From Climacteris rufus (Eukaryota > Chordata > Aves > Passeriformes > Climacteridae): DNA of 64,000 nt. Location of the stretch: NCBI GenBank assembly GCA_013398175.1, contig VZRZ01000466.1, positions 655,910 through 719,909 on the forward strand, in the 5' to 3' direction. The notes under the pieces are model-generated. The model was not told where the DNA came from, did not search any database, and saw nothing but the letters and a program-made list of their open reading frames with translations. Positions 35,337-46,900 of this stretch are shown here, in pieces (within the stretch, counting starts at the first letter, position 1; each line of letters starts with the position of its first letter). The position numbers and the translations under genes are program-made.

Positions 35337-38300
35337 AAGTGCTTTGGAAGGACTCTTGACACGGAGGCCAGCATTACTTTAAGTTTCCTTCAAATGTAAC
35401 TGTTGGACTATTTAATACATAGTGAACTAATAAAATCCATGTGAAGTTTAGGCTTTCTGTACAGTATTGTCAGCCTTTTGGTGTGGTGCTCAACAATAGA
35501 GTGAAACCTGCCAGGGATCAATAGTTAACTGGCCATTGATTTAGCTGTCTACATTGTTAAAAATGTGCCCACACAAAGGAAAGCAAATAAGCAAGGAAAA
35601 AGTAAAAGGAAACTCTGGCAGCTGCACTTCATTCATTTTGTTATCCTCGTGTTAATACGATGATGGCTCAAAATATGTCATTGACAATTTTGGAAGGCTG
35701 TGTTGTCTGGACCATAGCTATAGCAAATGTTTCATGTGAGTTTGTTTGTTCCTTCTTTTTATCCAGCAAATACATAATGTAAAAAATCTCTGAAAGCAGG
35801 ACTGATATCAGTTCAAATCAGTGTATCTTTACTGAATGTAAAGGCACCACATGAATGTACTTGGGCAAAATCTCCATCCCCAACCTCTACACTGTACCCA
35901 TCACTCCCATCCTTACTGAGAAAGAGGAAAAGGGCTTCCTGCCATCTCTTCTGTGATACCAGGAGGTGGTGGAGCTTGGGGTGACTTTCTTTCAACTTTC
36001 ACATTACTGGCCCATATTCATCCTATCTAATAGTGATAACTAAGTTAGGAGCATCCTGCCATGCCTGGATAGGTCAGTGAAGAGAGAACCTTTCTAATTG
36101 TTACTTAAGGACATTAGGTATTAGAGCTGAAGTTAAACACCTGGATTATAAATTCAGTAGCTTACTTTGGCTGAAAACCAGGCATCTTTTGCATATGTGA
36201 AAAAATATGCCACATAAATATGGAAAAGCAGCAAGAATAAATGGAGTAACAATAGAAAACTTTGGAAAAAGTCTTTTCATTCAGAGTTTTGGTGTGTGAA
36301 TCCAATCAAATGCACATAAAATCAGCTTTTAAATGAATGTCTGTTTCAGATTTCCTGGAAAATTCTCATGCTTTGCAGTACTAAGAAAATAAATATTACA
36401 AAATAAAACAAGAAGAGATATTGAGCGTGAATCTACTGAAAGTATTAGGTGCTTTCTCTACATTTCATTTAAGCTTAGTGGCTATAAAATTTTGAAATAA
36501 TCTAATAAACTTAAGATGAGACTGATGCTACCCTACAACTGCAGTTTTCAAAACAGTGAGCAAACTTTAGAAGATTTATGAAATGGCACATACATGTTTC
36601 TGTATAAATGATCTGGTTTCATATAAATGGTTCTACATAAATGGCTTTTTCTACAAAAAGCATGACTATTTTTATCCTGAGGGGAGACAGAAATTCAACC
36701 CAGATCTTTAAAGGACACAAGGAGTCCAATGCATAGGCTGAAGATCTAGGCAGCAGGTATAAGGCAAAGATGAACTAATTTGGGGAAAATAGTGATTGAG
36801 GGTGTTTTGAACCTAGGTCTAAAATGTTCAGAAAGGTAGGATTGTACTTCTGAAGGTGAGCTGTAATATTGACCTGTGTCAAAGTTAATATTATGAAGTC
36901 TCAATTTATTAAAGACAAGAAAATAATGTGATCTATTTGTATAAATATTGATTATATCTTTTAAAAGAGTCCAGAATCTCGTATTGCTCTACATACAAAG
37001 TTATATTCCCAGAATAAGTTTGGAAGATGGAAAAAGAAATCGTTTGAACTCATAATCAGTGCTTAGTTTCCTGGAGCAAGCTGCTCTAAGGAGAAATAAA
37101 TTAGGTTCAATAAAAGGAATTGGTAAATAAGGTTTCCAGATAAACTAAACACACTCAGTTTCCAGTCCTACTGAGATTACAGATTAGAAGAGGTTTGAGT
37201 TTCTTTTGGGAAAAAAATAACATTGCCAAAAACTGCCTGCCCCTCCCTACACGTGTCTTTAAAGAATGCATTACTAAATGGACTGCGTAAAGAGGCTCAG
37301 CCTCAGCTCGTACAAGCAGGAATTGTTCTTTCAGCTTTTCACACGTTGCTTCCAAACATTATCTCAAGATGGGAGGGAAAATCCCATCTGAACGTTTTCC
37401 TTCCTTCCAAAAGTGTCTGGGAGGGCCCAGCAAAGCAAACAGCAAACTTGGAGTTGCAGCACACCCTCCGCTAGGTTGTTTGGTTTTGTTTCTTTTCTAT
37501 TTGAAATGCTGCTCGTGTAGTGCATTTCAAATTCTCTTCATTACAAACTTCTTTTGCCTCCTTGGCACAGGCCTCAGGAACTGAGTGACTGGCCCAGTTC
37601 TTGCTAAAAGGCAGTGACAGTATTTTTGGTTGTTTCCCCAGTACAACTACTCCTGAGTTCTGAACTCCAGAGCCATGCAGCAGGACGCCTGCTGCTGACT
37701 GCTGGAGTTGGTCTGAGCTAATAAAAAACATAGACTTGACCTTCCGTTAGTTTGTAGTATTCACAATTTTAAACATTCCAATTTTAAAATTGAATTTTTG
37801 TTTTAATTGGAATTTAAAAATTTTTAAACCTTCAATATTTTAAACCTTCCTAGCTGTGGTTTTGTCCACCTTGAGAGTGTCTATCATATACATCCCCAGC
37901 CAGAATAGCCCAACTGCAACATTGCATGCAACTAAAGCCCCTGGAGCCCACAGGTCAGAGCAACTGGTATTTGGGCTCATACAGTGATGGTGAAACAGGC
38001 TGGGGTGGGAGCAAAGGGAGTTGCAAAAAGTCATGCACTTCCCTGGAGAGAAGATTAAATTTTCTTAATTTATTTTTTTTGTTGTTGTTGGCTCATTCTC
38101 TGGCACTCTGTGTACCCACACAGACTGGCACACACCAGGACCCCATAATGAGCTTAGCCTAAAGTGTGAGGCTGTGCCAGAATTTCACAGGGTTGAGACT
38201 GACTGGATGAGTTCATCCCTGCTTCTTTGCGGCTGCAATGCGAGTGCAAACTGTACTTGGAAAATCTTTGAGCTGTCAAATGGGAGATCTGGGCTAAAAT

Positions 38301-38737
38301 TGATATCAGTGAGGATAGCCAGGAGCAGGCTTTTGATCGTGCCTTGAGACTGCACTTGCAAGTCTGCATGTCTTGAGCATGATGCTTCTGCAGCTGGCAT
38401 ACACAGCAGGCTCTGTAGTGGCTTCACCACTCTCTTAGAGAAGCAGCAACTTGGTCTGGTGTTATACCCATGTTTATCCAAGTTTGGCACAAAGGCCCTG
38501 GGAAAGGCAGAGGAGCTGTGCTGCAGCACTGCAGAGAGCCCTCCCTGCTGCCAGCAGCCCCCTGCTCCTGTGAGCCTCCAGGATGGCAGTCGGCTGCAGT
38601 GGCCGGCCCTGGTTCCCCTGGGGAGGCCCTCCTTACACGCAGGGGGGAAGCCGAGAGACTGGTGTCATTTGGGAAGACTGTGTCAGCAGTCCCTTGCAGT
38701 GTAGGGCCAGCGTGGTGTCTCTTGTGTGGGCTGGAGG
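35337..38737. other. Intronic sequence, no gene seen
   Basis: AT-rich intron. A very AT-rich patch at 37.75-37.85 kb contains the 9-bp inverted repeat ATTCCAATT/AATTGGAAT. A GC-richer patch at 38.5-38.73 kb sits directly before the CR1 fragment but is not recognisable as CR1. Confidence 0.55.
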
Positions 38738-38874
38738 GGTAAATTTCTTCATTGAAAGGATGGTCAAGGATTGGAACAGGCTGCTCAGGGAAGTGGTAGA
38801 ATTGCTGTCCCTGGAAGTTTCCAAAAAATATGTGGACGTAGTGCTTAGAGACATGGCTTAGTGATGGGCCTGGT
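38738..38874 (+). mobile_element. CR1 LINE 3' fragment, left part (split by LTR)
   Basis: It matches the CR1 pattern AATTTCTTCATTGAAAGGAT…GGTCAAGGATTGGAACAGGC…TTAGAGACATGGCTTAGTGA up to GGGCCTGGT. The CR1 sequence then stops abruptly and resumes at 39219. Confidence 0.9.
38869..38874. repeat. Target site duplication, left copy (CCTGGT)
   Basis: CCTGGT directly before the LTR, repeated exactly at 39213-39218. Six bases is the duplication size of ERV2/ERVK-class and alpharetrovirus-like elements. Confidence 0.8.
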
Positions 38875-39212
38875 TGTTGCCTCATTTTACTGTTAAAAAT
38901 AGCTAGCTGTCTACTAGATAGTTTTCAAGGACTAGTGTTCTATAAACATAGCTATGTTATTGTAGAATTATCTTGTTATTGCATTCCTTTCCCATGGACA
39001 CAAATATTTGATGGACATTTCTTTTGACCACTGTAGTTAAAGACGGAAGTGTTAATTTTCTCCAATGAACAGTGATTTCAAAAAGTGTATATAAGAATTA
39101 AAAGAAGGTGGGTTCCCCCCCCGCTTCCTTCCTTTGCTCTGAACGTGAACACAGCTGGCTCCGTCTCTTTTCTTCAGCGTCTCCAGCCTTCCCGCGGTGA
39201 TAAGCGGCGATA
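38875..39212 (+). mobile_element. Solo LTR (338 bp) inserted in a CR1
   Basis: The 338-bp block begins TGTTGCC and ends GGCGATA, an imperfect inverted terminal pair (5 of 7 positions). The last dinucleotide is TA where CA is expected, one substitution. It contains a TATA box (TATATAAG, 39088-39095) and a pyrimidine-rich downstream part. It is flanked by a 6-bp target duplication and exactly interrupts a CR1 whose two halves join without loss. No internal retroviral genes remain, so recombination between two LTRs has probably removed them. Orientation + is taken from the TATA box; a clear AATAAA is not seen. Confidence 0.8.
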
Positions 39213-39218
39213 CCTGGT
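39213..39218. repeat. Target site duplication, right copy (CCTGGT)
   Basis: Exact repeat of 38869-38874 at the other end of the LTR. Confidence 0.8.
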
Positions 39219-39283
39219 AATGTTAGGTTAGTGCTTGGACTTGATGATCTTGGATGTCTTTTCCAACTTTAGTGATTCTGTGA
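39219..39283 (+). mobile_element. CR1 LINE 3' fragment, right part
   Basis: AATGTTAGGTTAGTGCTTGG, then TTGATGATCTTGGATGTCTT, then TTCCAACTTTAGTG and ATTCTGTG (39275-39282) complete the CR1 tail that begins at 38738. Confidence 0.9.
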
Positions 39284-42200
39284 AATCAGGACCAGCAAAG
39301 GCATGGCTCTGCTTGGCTGGTGGCCCCACTGTGGTGGCTCCAAGTCACCAGCTTCAGGGCATCCAAGGCACAGTGCAGTTGGAGTTGTTTGTGGTGAGCA
39401 TGTGGCTTTCTGCCACCACACCCCTTTGGTTCCAGTCCAAACTATTGGGAGTAGAAGAGGAAAACACTGTTCTGATGCAACCTTGAGTATCAAGAAAATG
39501 ACTTTCAGCTTTCTCTCTGATGACTGATCAGTCAGTGCTGTTTGGGACTAGAGACAATAATAAATGGTATTTTAGCATCCCAAGGTGGAAAGTAGCGATT
39601 CTTTTTATGTCTACTGAAAAATCTGAGAAAAAATTAAACAAACCAGAGGGAGCCTGAGCCACACTGTGTGGATCCAGACATTGCCATCACCACAAGTCCT
39701 GCAACCCTGAGAGGTGTTCCTTCACTAAAGGCAGAAACCAAGCTGTCAACCGTTAGGATTATGAAATGAAGTAGTTCATCGAGTCCTTGGACTTACAGTT
39801 GTGGTTAGGCTTATCTTGTCAACAAACAGGCACATTTTGAACAGCAGGACACTTACCTTTGACAGTGAAAAGCTCAGCAGTGGCACTGGGATGGGGAAGA
39901 GAATATCTCACACAGGAGTTTGGGGGAATTTGGGATGAAAAGATTTTGGCAAAATGAGAAGTGTGTGTCAGCACCTCCACACTGAAGAGGGCATCTCTGC
40001 ACAATTTAAAAAGATCATAAGGAGCCTCAGTGCCAGCTGGGAGTGGGACGAAGCCTGAGAAACAGGGACTTGTGAGGGGAGGTGGCAGTGGGGTCTGGCT
40101 GACGGTGACAGGGCAGCTGGGTTCCACACCACTGTTGTAGAACCTGCTCAGCTCCAGACTGCATCACTGTGAAAGTATTTCATCTTGTTTCTGTTTGTTG
40201 TGTGATATATGGCTTGTGTGGGGTGATATTTCTCTGTAAGGGAAAGGGGTATTTCTCTAAATGTTATATTTGTATAGTAAGGAAAAATAATGTGGATTTT
40301 TTGCCTTTCTTGGAAAACACTATCGTGTTGTGGATGTAGCATGAGTGGCCTCATCTGTCTCTCTCTGTTTGCAGCATTTATTTATCATGTTGATAAAAGA
40401 TAGGCTTGACAAATCCCTATGAAAGAGTGACTATGGCCTGATAGTCTTTCATTCATCCTCAGCATGTAGCTAACTTTCCATGGATATTTAAAACAACGGC
40501 ATTTAATCTCTAGCACAGTTAAAAGGCTTATGTGTGCCTGGTTCAGCAGTGAGACACACTGGCAATGGTTCTTATGTATTTTATTTGTTTGCCCCAGCTT
40601 GAAAACTGAGTAGTCAAAAGAAGAGTTCTCATTTTAATATTCTGCAGTAGTGAGTTGCTTCAGTGAAAACAGAGGCTGTCATGAAGTTACTGATGCATAA
40701 CTCTGGTTTTCCACATTAGTCTGGTCTTTGGCTACAGGGATCTCATCAGCATATTTTTTTTTCTAAATATTAGCAAGGGATGTTAGCATAGATTGGTGGA
40801 TTAATCGAAGTCCTTAACCAATCAATGGCTAGAGGTTTGCATTATAATGGAATTATTTCTGAAGAACCGTACCAATTGGAATTGCAAACCTTTCTACTTC
40901 AATTTGCTTCTTGAATGCCTCTGCTTTGCCTGCCTCTATTACTCACACTTTCAAAGTACGTAGTGACAATGAAAGTGCTTCCAAACTTCTACGTCTTTAA
41001 TTTTTTTTGTATGTCTTCAGGGTGTGGGGAAGGGATGAGGGCGGAAGCAGCAAGCAATAAAACTTTGCACACAGAAAAGGGGAAAAACATTTAAAAAAAT
41101 AAACCAAAAAAACCAAAACAAAAAAAAAAGAAGAGAAAGAAAATTATTTTCATTCTTGTTTCCTTGCTTTTCCCAAAGCTAGAAATGTGATCTGAAGCTC
41201 ATATTCCTTTTCTTTTCTTGCCTAGCTTCCCTCTAGGACTGTTTGCATGGTTTCCCTTCCATTGTCAGTGTTGTACCAGTTCTGACCCCTCACTAGCATC
41301 TCTTGGTTACTGGAGAGGAACTAGGTTTTGGATCTATATGAATGTAAATTGCTATGAGAGGAAGTGAAAGATAACTGGAGAGGGAAAGAAGGTTTTTCTA
41401 GATATGAGGTTTGTAACTTCAGTTGAATTTGCAGTAAGTTCACTGTTCGTGTGTGTGATGTTCCTCTTCTCTGCCTGTTACTGTAAGACATGGCAATAAC
41501 TGGATATATTTTTATGGACAGCAGCTTGAAAACATGCCTACTTTGCTCTTTTATTTGTGTTTTGTAAAATAGTGGAGAATTCAATGTGCACAGTATTGTG
41601 TTGTTTCATGGGGTAATGAGTTGGGAGATGCAAAGCTAGAATGCAGTGGGCATTCAGCAGTACGTCCAAAGAGAAGCTTTCACAGCCCTTAGATCAGAAT
41701 CCAAATTAAGCAGGACAAAAGTATTACATGCCTTCCTATTTTGGACATTTTGGGATATCCATTTGCAGTTTTTTGCCTTATTCAAAAGGGCTAAAATTTC
41801 CCTTGGGCCTGGGGTAAGAGAAGCTAAAAACTTTATTTGACTTCTGATTCTGGTATTTAGCTACATTAGATTTGGCTTAGTGATTCTTGTCCCTGCTAAG
41901 ATGTGTGAATCACAGCTTGAAACAATTTCTCCTTCCATTTTTGAGGCCTGTAATGTACAAGGCGGGGATGGAACAGACATCTTGGTTCTGTCCTGTCTTC
42001 ACGCACCTTCTAGAAACAGAATGCATGATTGTGTTTGACAAGGCACATCCTCACTGATTTTAATGGAGTGTAATTTGAAACTAGTTTAGTTAAACCAGGG
42101 CAGATGGCTGCAGGACTGTGTGTAATTTCATAACAGTGCAAGGTTGCAGTGCTGCTGCAAGATTATTAATCTGATTTTAGGACAACTCTTAGCAAAAAAA

Positions 42201-43324
42201 GGGTATTACTGTTGTCAACTCGGAGATTAACAAGTACAAATTAATTCTGCCCATTAAAATATGTAATAAAAAGAATAAAAAAATGTATCTCAGAGAACTT
42301 TCTCAGATAAGGTATTGTCTGGATTACTGCTCAGTATAAAGATTGTATCTTATATTATTGATTATTAAACATTAACTGAAATTATGTAATAGTGCTTGAT
42401 CCTAGTCAGGCTTGTACTGGCAGGTGATCAGATATAATGTAAAACTTGTCTCAATGAAAATTGACAGAGCCATGAAAATTTGCAAGGGCATAACTAAATT
42501 GATTTAATGAAATCAAGACCTGCTTTTCTCTAGACAAGGTTTTTATTTACTGCTTCAATACACTTTTTTTACATATGGCATCTATGTCTCTTTCATGTTT
42601 CTTTGGAGTAGTTTGGCAAGGAAGAATAGGAGTTGGAGTGGTTGCCAAAGTGGAAAGTTTAGCCTATAATCTGAAATAGAACAAGAAAGCTGCTTTCAAA
42701 TTTGTTTTCTCAATTATTCATGCTGCAGACTTTGTTTTATAAGATGTTTTAATTCAGTCTCAGAATAAACGTGTGACCTATCTCACCAGGACCATAGGCT
42801 GAACTGCAGAACTCCCCTTCCTGCCCTCCACTCAGTTAGGTCTTGTTGCTTATTAATAAGAAAGACATTTTTGACTGGAAAAATGGGAAAAGATACAATG
42901 AAAAGTGTTCTGTGTTTTCAACCAACCTTGTTCATGATGAATAGGCTGAATGGGAAGACTTCGGGCCGGAAAGCACATCTGCTTAAAATATGTGTTGAGT
43001 TTTTGTTCTTTATTTATATTAATGTTAGTACATTTGTGGAAATCACATTTTCTTCACAATCTTTTTTCTAAATTAGGACACAAATCCAAGAACACTTGTG
43101 CATGAGAGTAATTTTCTATAAATGAGTAGTGTCACTGGGTTCAATAAGAGCAATCATACACAGAATTAAGCACATGCATGAGAGTTTGCAGAAATCTGGC
43201 AAATATGTTGCTGTCATGAAAAGATTACCTAGCTTTGCTTCTAATGCAACTATACATTCTTGGCTTTGTCCTATTTTGAGTAGCCCTTGTTGTATGAGCC
43301 ATAAGCTTTTCTATTGCACTCTGT
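39284..43324. other. Intronic sequence before exon A, no gene seen
   Basis: AT-rich intron with an A-rich tract at 41.08-41.15 kb. No recognised transposon or exon until the acceptor of exon A. Confidence 0.6.
41084..41143. repeat. A-rich low-complexity tract
   Basis: Runs of A interrupted by single T, CC, C and G bases. No 5' element is recognisable, so it is not called a retroposon tail. Confidence 0.8.
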
Positions 43325-43357
43325 CTAACTGAGGATATTTCTCTTCTTTTGTCATAG
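43325..43357 (+). other. RBMS3: 3' splice site of RBMS3 exon A
   Basis: The acceptor is TCATAG, ending at 43357, preceded by the pyrimidine-rich tract CTCTTCTTTT. A good branch-point candidate, CTAAC, lies at 43325-43329, with its branch A about 29 nt upstream of the exon. The branch point is inferred from consensus only. Confidence 0.8.
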
Positions 43358-43515
43358 CAACAAGAACAAGATCCCACAAATCTATACATCTCAAATTTAC
43401 CCGTGTCCATGGATGAGCAGGAACTGGAGAATATGCTAAAACCCTTTGGACATGTCATTTCCACCAGAATATTAAGAGATGCTAATGGAGTCAGCAGAGG
43501 AGTCGGCTTTGCCAG
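43358..43515 (+). CDS. RBMS3: RBMS3 internal coding exon: first two thirds of RRM2
   Basis: This 158-bp exon encodes 52 codons plus two bases of a split Arg codon. The peptide starts QQEQDPTNLYISNLP. Residues 9-14 (LYISNL) are the RNP2 motif of an RRM, and the stretch MDEQELENMLKPFGHV is helix 1 and the following strand. It ends in RGVGFA plus the split Arg, the start of RNP1. The family (RBMS1/2/3, also called MSSP or SCR proteins) binds A/U-rich single-stranded RNA or DNA through two RRMs. From memory of the family, GHVISTRILRDANGVSRG fits RBMS3 better than RBMS1, which I recall as having GQV and SSG in this stretch. The exon is bounded by a pyrimidine tract plus TAG acceptor and by a GT donor (GTGAAA, weaker than consensus). 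Incoming phase is 0 if CAA CAA is read as whole codons; outgoing phase is 2. Assignment to the RBMS family is very secure; the choice of RBMS3 is strong but from memory. Confidence 0.95.
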
Positions 43516-43521
43516 GTGAAA
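43516..43521 (+). other. RBMS3: 5' splice site of RBMS3 exon A (non-consensus GTGAAA)
   Basis: The exon ends in CCAG and the intron starts GTGAAA. Positions +1 to +4 fit, but +5 is A instead of G, so this donor is weaker than that of the next exon. The phase-2 junction with the next exon restores Arg, which confirms the boundary. Confidence 0.85.
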
Positions 43522-43845
43522 CCCCTACTCTTATTTTGATTCATGCACATTTATTCATCTTTGATCCTTTGCAAATTCTGTCTGTTCTGTACCTCTGATG
43601 TCTCACAGCTACAGAAAACGCAGAGTGGCACCTTTATCAGAGTGTATTTCTGTTCTTTCCACCGAACTGAAGGATGCCAAATGCAGGAGGATGTAGGATG
43701 CAGGATTGCTCTAAAAACCAGTTCGTTCTATGTAGGTATATGTAAATAAAAATTGCTAGGAATAGTGAGCTATCCATGCAGTATCAAGCTTGGATAATAA
43801 TAAATGTCCTGCAACAAAAAGCACACACTTGGTAAAGAAACCAAG

Positions 43846-43975
43846 GCCTGTGTTTAGGAGGCCCTGGAGTGAACTTATTGTGGTCTTTCAGTACCTGAAG
43901 GGGTCCTATAAGAAATCTGAAGAGAGAACAGATGATCTTTAAGGTCCCTTTCAACCCAAACCATTCTATGAAACT
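43846..43975 (+). mobile_element. Internally deleted CR1 LINE remnant
   Basis: Left part matches the CR1 segment TATTGTGGTCTTTCAGTACC…GAAGGGGTCCTATAAGAAA, and right part the very end, GATGATCTTTAAGGTCCC…CAACCCAAACC and ATTCTATG (43963-43970). The intervening few hundred bases of the CR1 3' region are missing, joined near 43930. It lies about 330 bp after exon A, sense to the gene. Confidence 0.85.
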
Positions 43976-46900
43976 GTTTAAATATTTAGCCAAGATTTTG
44001 CAACAGGAAAAAGTAAACTTAGCAGTTGGAAGAGCAAAGGGTATGAACTGTGACTGAAGAAACGTGTCTTCCTTGAAAGCTGCAGCTTCCTTGAACTGCA
44101 GCTATGAAAAGAGTGTAGGAAAAAATATTTGCATAGAACAAGCCCTGACGGAGTAGTCAGATATTTGAGACAGAATGGGCAACATATTATTACCATGTAC
44201 TTCATTGTTAGCACAGATAGACAAGGTTCCATGTTTACTCTCAGGGAATATTTACATAGATTCTCTTCAGCTTGAAACATTCTTAAATCAAATAGTTTTC
44301 TTTTGAAAAGCCAAGCAATAGAGTGCTATATATAGAAAAGTATTGAAAAAAGAAATAGGAAGAGAAATTTGCAATTCTGCTGTAAATCAGTCTTCTGCTT
44401 CAAAAGAAAAGGGAAAAAAAAAATCCCAAATCATTGTTTCTACAGAATATTCATAACATTGTGCTGTGTAGGGGAGGCAAAATGACTTCTTTGCTTTACA
44501 GATTTCTCTGAAATCTTGGTATATCATGGCACTCCTGTTAGTGTCATAACACCACTGAGTGAAATGAGGTACTCTGTGATAAAAAGTTAGCTTTCAAGAC
44601 AAGTGATGTTGTAGCATTACCTTTGGCCTTGATGTGAAAGATCATCATGCACAAAGAATGTTAAGATAATATTGTCTGAATTCAAATGGAAAAAAGCAAA
44701 ACATTTATGCTGAAAGATGGCACACTGTTCCTTACGCATTCTTGCAGATAATAACATGAATTTTTCTAGCTCACTAAATATAGATTTAACTCATGGATAA
44801 ACTCACATTTTTAAAAATTGACTTAGTCTGTGAAAATGTATTTAATTATGGAACATATTTCAGGAACCCTTTAATAATCTAGCTTGAAGGTTGTGTAATT
44901 TGCCATGCAAATGACAGTGGGGTAAAACCTTCACTCCATCAAAGTATACAGCAGATCTCCCACTGATTTGAGTGAGCCTACACTTAATCCAGGACCTTAG
45001 AAACATAGTTGAATGCTACTCTTGTCTTAGCAGAATTATCAGTACAATATTTAATTACATGGCCAGCTGACCTCCTTTTTGTAATGAAGGGCTATTTGAT
45101 ATTTTTTTTCCTGCATGTCAATCCAAATAGATTATTAATTTGTTTAGCTTTACTTGTAGTCATTAAGATTTCACTCTAGTGTACCTACAGTATGAGCTCA
45201 TGCTGAGTGGGTACCAATGCAGTACAGGCAGAGGAAGAAAGCTGGATTTCCAGTCCAAATAAGATTTTAGAAGTTGAAATCAGCAACCCAGGTGAGGAAC
45301 TGGCTATCTGGAGCCTTTTATCACAGTATATCTTGCCTGCTTGTGGAATGTGTCATGCTGCTTAGCATAGCTCTAAATTGAGCCACCGAAGCACAGGAGA
45401 AAAAGTTAAATTTGCATATGCTAAAATGATGCAGCATCCAGCAATTTTGAAATTTGATGTTTCAAAGTTATTAATTAGTTTTTATGATGATTAAAAGTTT
45501 CTTTTTGAGTATGCCCAATTATGGAAATAGTCAATCGTAAAATAAGTGTATTCGTTCAAAAAGCAATCAGAAGTAAAGACTTAAGGTAAGCAGCTATTGT
45601 CAGATTTTTCTTCTAAATGGGTATGATTAGCAGTTTTATAGTACTGAAGGTGGCCACTTAATCATTTATAGCCTAGAGAACTTCAAATGTGCTTGGATCA
45701 AAATTATCTTAGTAATGTCTGGTGACGTTAACAGCCTCCTTTAAAGTATGTGCGTACAAAACTAGTTCCAAGTGAAAGTTAAGCCATGAAAGTATTTCCT
45801 CTCTTTTGCATCCCTCAAAGGCAATTGGACAGATTTTCCTGAAACTTTCCAGAGCATTTCACTGTGGCCTGAGCCAACTGTACTTGGTTATACCACAGGG
45901 CAGATTCTGGGGAGGAGAGGTATGAGCAAGGGGCCAGAGAAGGGAAACTTTAGACTTCGCCTGTGGCTTCATAAAAGCCTATCCATGCTGTAACCTCTGG
46001 ACACCTGCCTCTGCCTCGCCCCTGGCCCATGCTTTGTAGTTCAAGGCCACATTACCTGCCTGCCTTCGGGCTCTCCATGGGTGCTGGCATTCCACAGGAC
46101 TCGCATTGCTGCCGTCTTTTGGCAGCGTGTGTTTCTGTTGACACTAGCAAGCACGCTGAACACAGCCTATCCTAGAGCAGACAGAGAAATGAGAAGAAAT
46201 AGGAGAGGGAAGAAATACTTAGTAGAAGTAGGATATTGGAAAAAAGGAGGCACTCCTTTGGATGTCAAGCTTTGAGTTCAGGCTGTTGTAAGATTACCTA
46301 TCCAAAGAGGGAATGACACAGTGTTGCCCTTGCACAGAATTTCATGACAGGACTTAAATTTGAAGTTGTTTCTCTTAAATCCCTGTAGCTGGGAGTCATC
46401 TAATAACTTCAGTATCTGATCTTTCGTTTTAAAACTGTAAGTGTATTCTTTGGAGCATAGAACAAAATCACAGTGCTTCATCCTTAAAAAAAAAATCAGC
46501 AAGGTGAAACAAAACCAAAAACCCCCCCCAAAAACAAACAAACAAAAACCAGCAATACAAACAAAACCCAACCCATACAGAAAGAAAGCCACAGAAACTG
46601 AATTTGAAGATTTATTTCAAGGTATAATTTTAAAACTGATATCTTAGGAGTTGGCAAACAGAACATTAGTAGTGGTCACAACGGTATGAGTAAAAAGCAG
46701 ATCAGCGGTAGTAAGAAGGTCTTTGAGGAAGACTGGAATTACTGGGTAGGGGAAGGTACTGAGAGCATGGAGGGAAATATTTATCTTCATCCTGAAGAAG
46801 TTTTGCCACTTATAAAGAGGTAACTGTATGTGCTGGAAGACCTGGCTTTCAACAGGCCCACAAAGGATGACTTCCAAATGTTAAGGTGGGAGAAGAAAAA

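Larger units (their letters stand above)
1..43357 (+). other. RBMS3: RBMS3 intron upstream of RRM2 exon A (5' end outside the window)
   Basis: No RRM1-type peptide (RNP1 of the KGYGFV kind) and no other recognisable exon was found on either strand in this stretch, so it is read as a single intron or part of one. It contains CR1 fragments, one or two LTRs, an isolated CpG island and several foldback sequences, listed separately. The preceding exon must lie to the left of the window. An unknown short untranslated or alternative first exon cannot be excluded, especially around the CpG island at 8.7 kb. Confidence 0.8.

Noticed and set aside
38450..38737. GC-rich sequence before the split CR1, possibly more CR1 or another transposon
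   Set aside because: No match to CR1 protein or tail sequence was recognised, so the CR1 border was kept at about 38738.
43225..43464. 79-codon minus-strand frame over exon A
   Set aside because: It is the antisense shadow of the RBMS3 exon; the plus-strand peptide has RRM motifs and splice sites.
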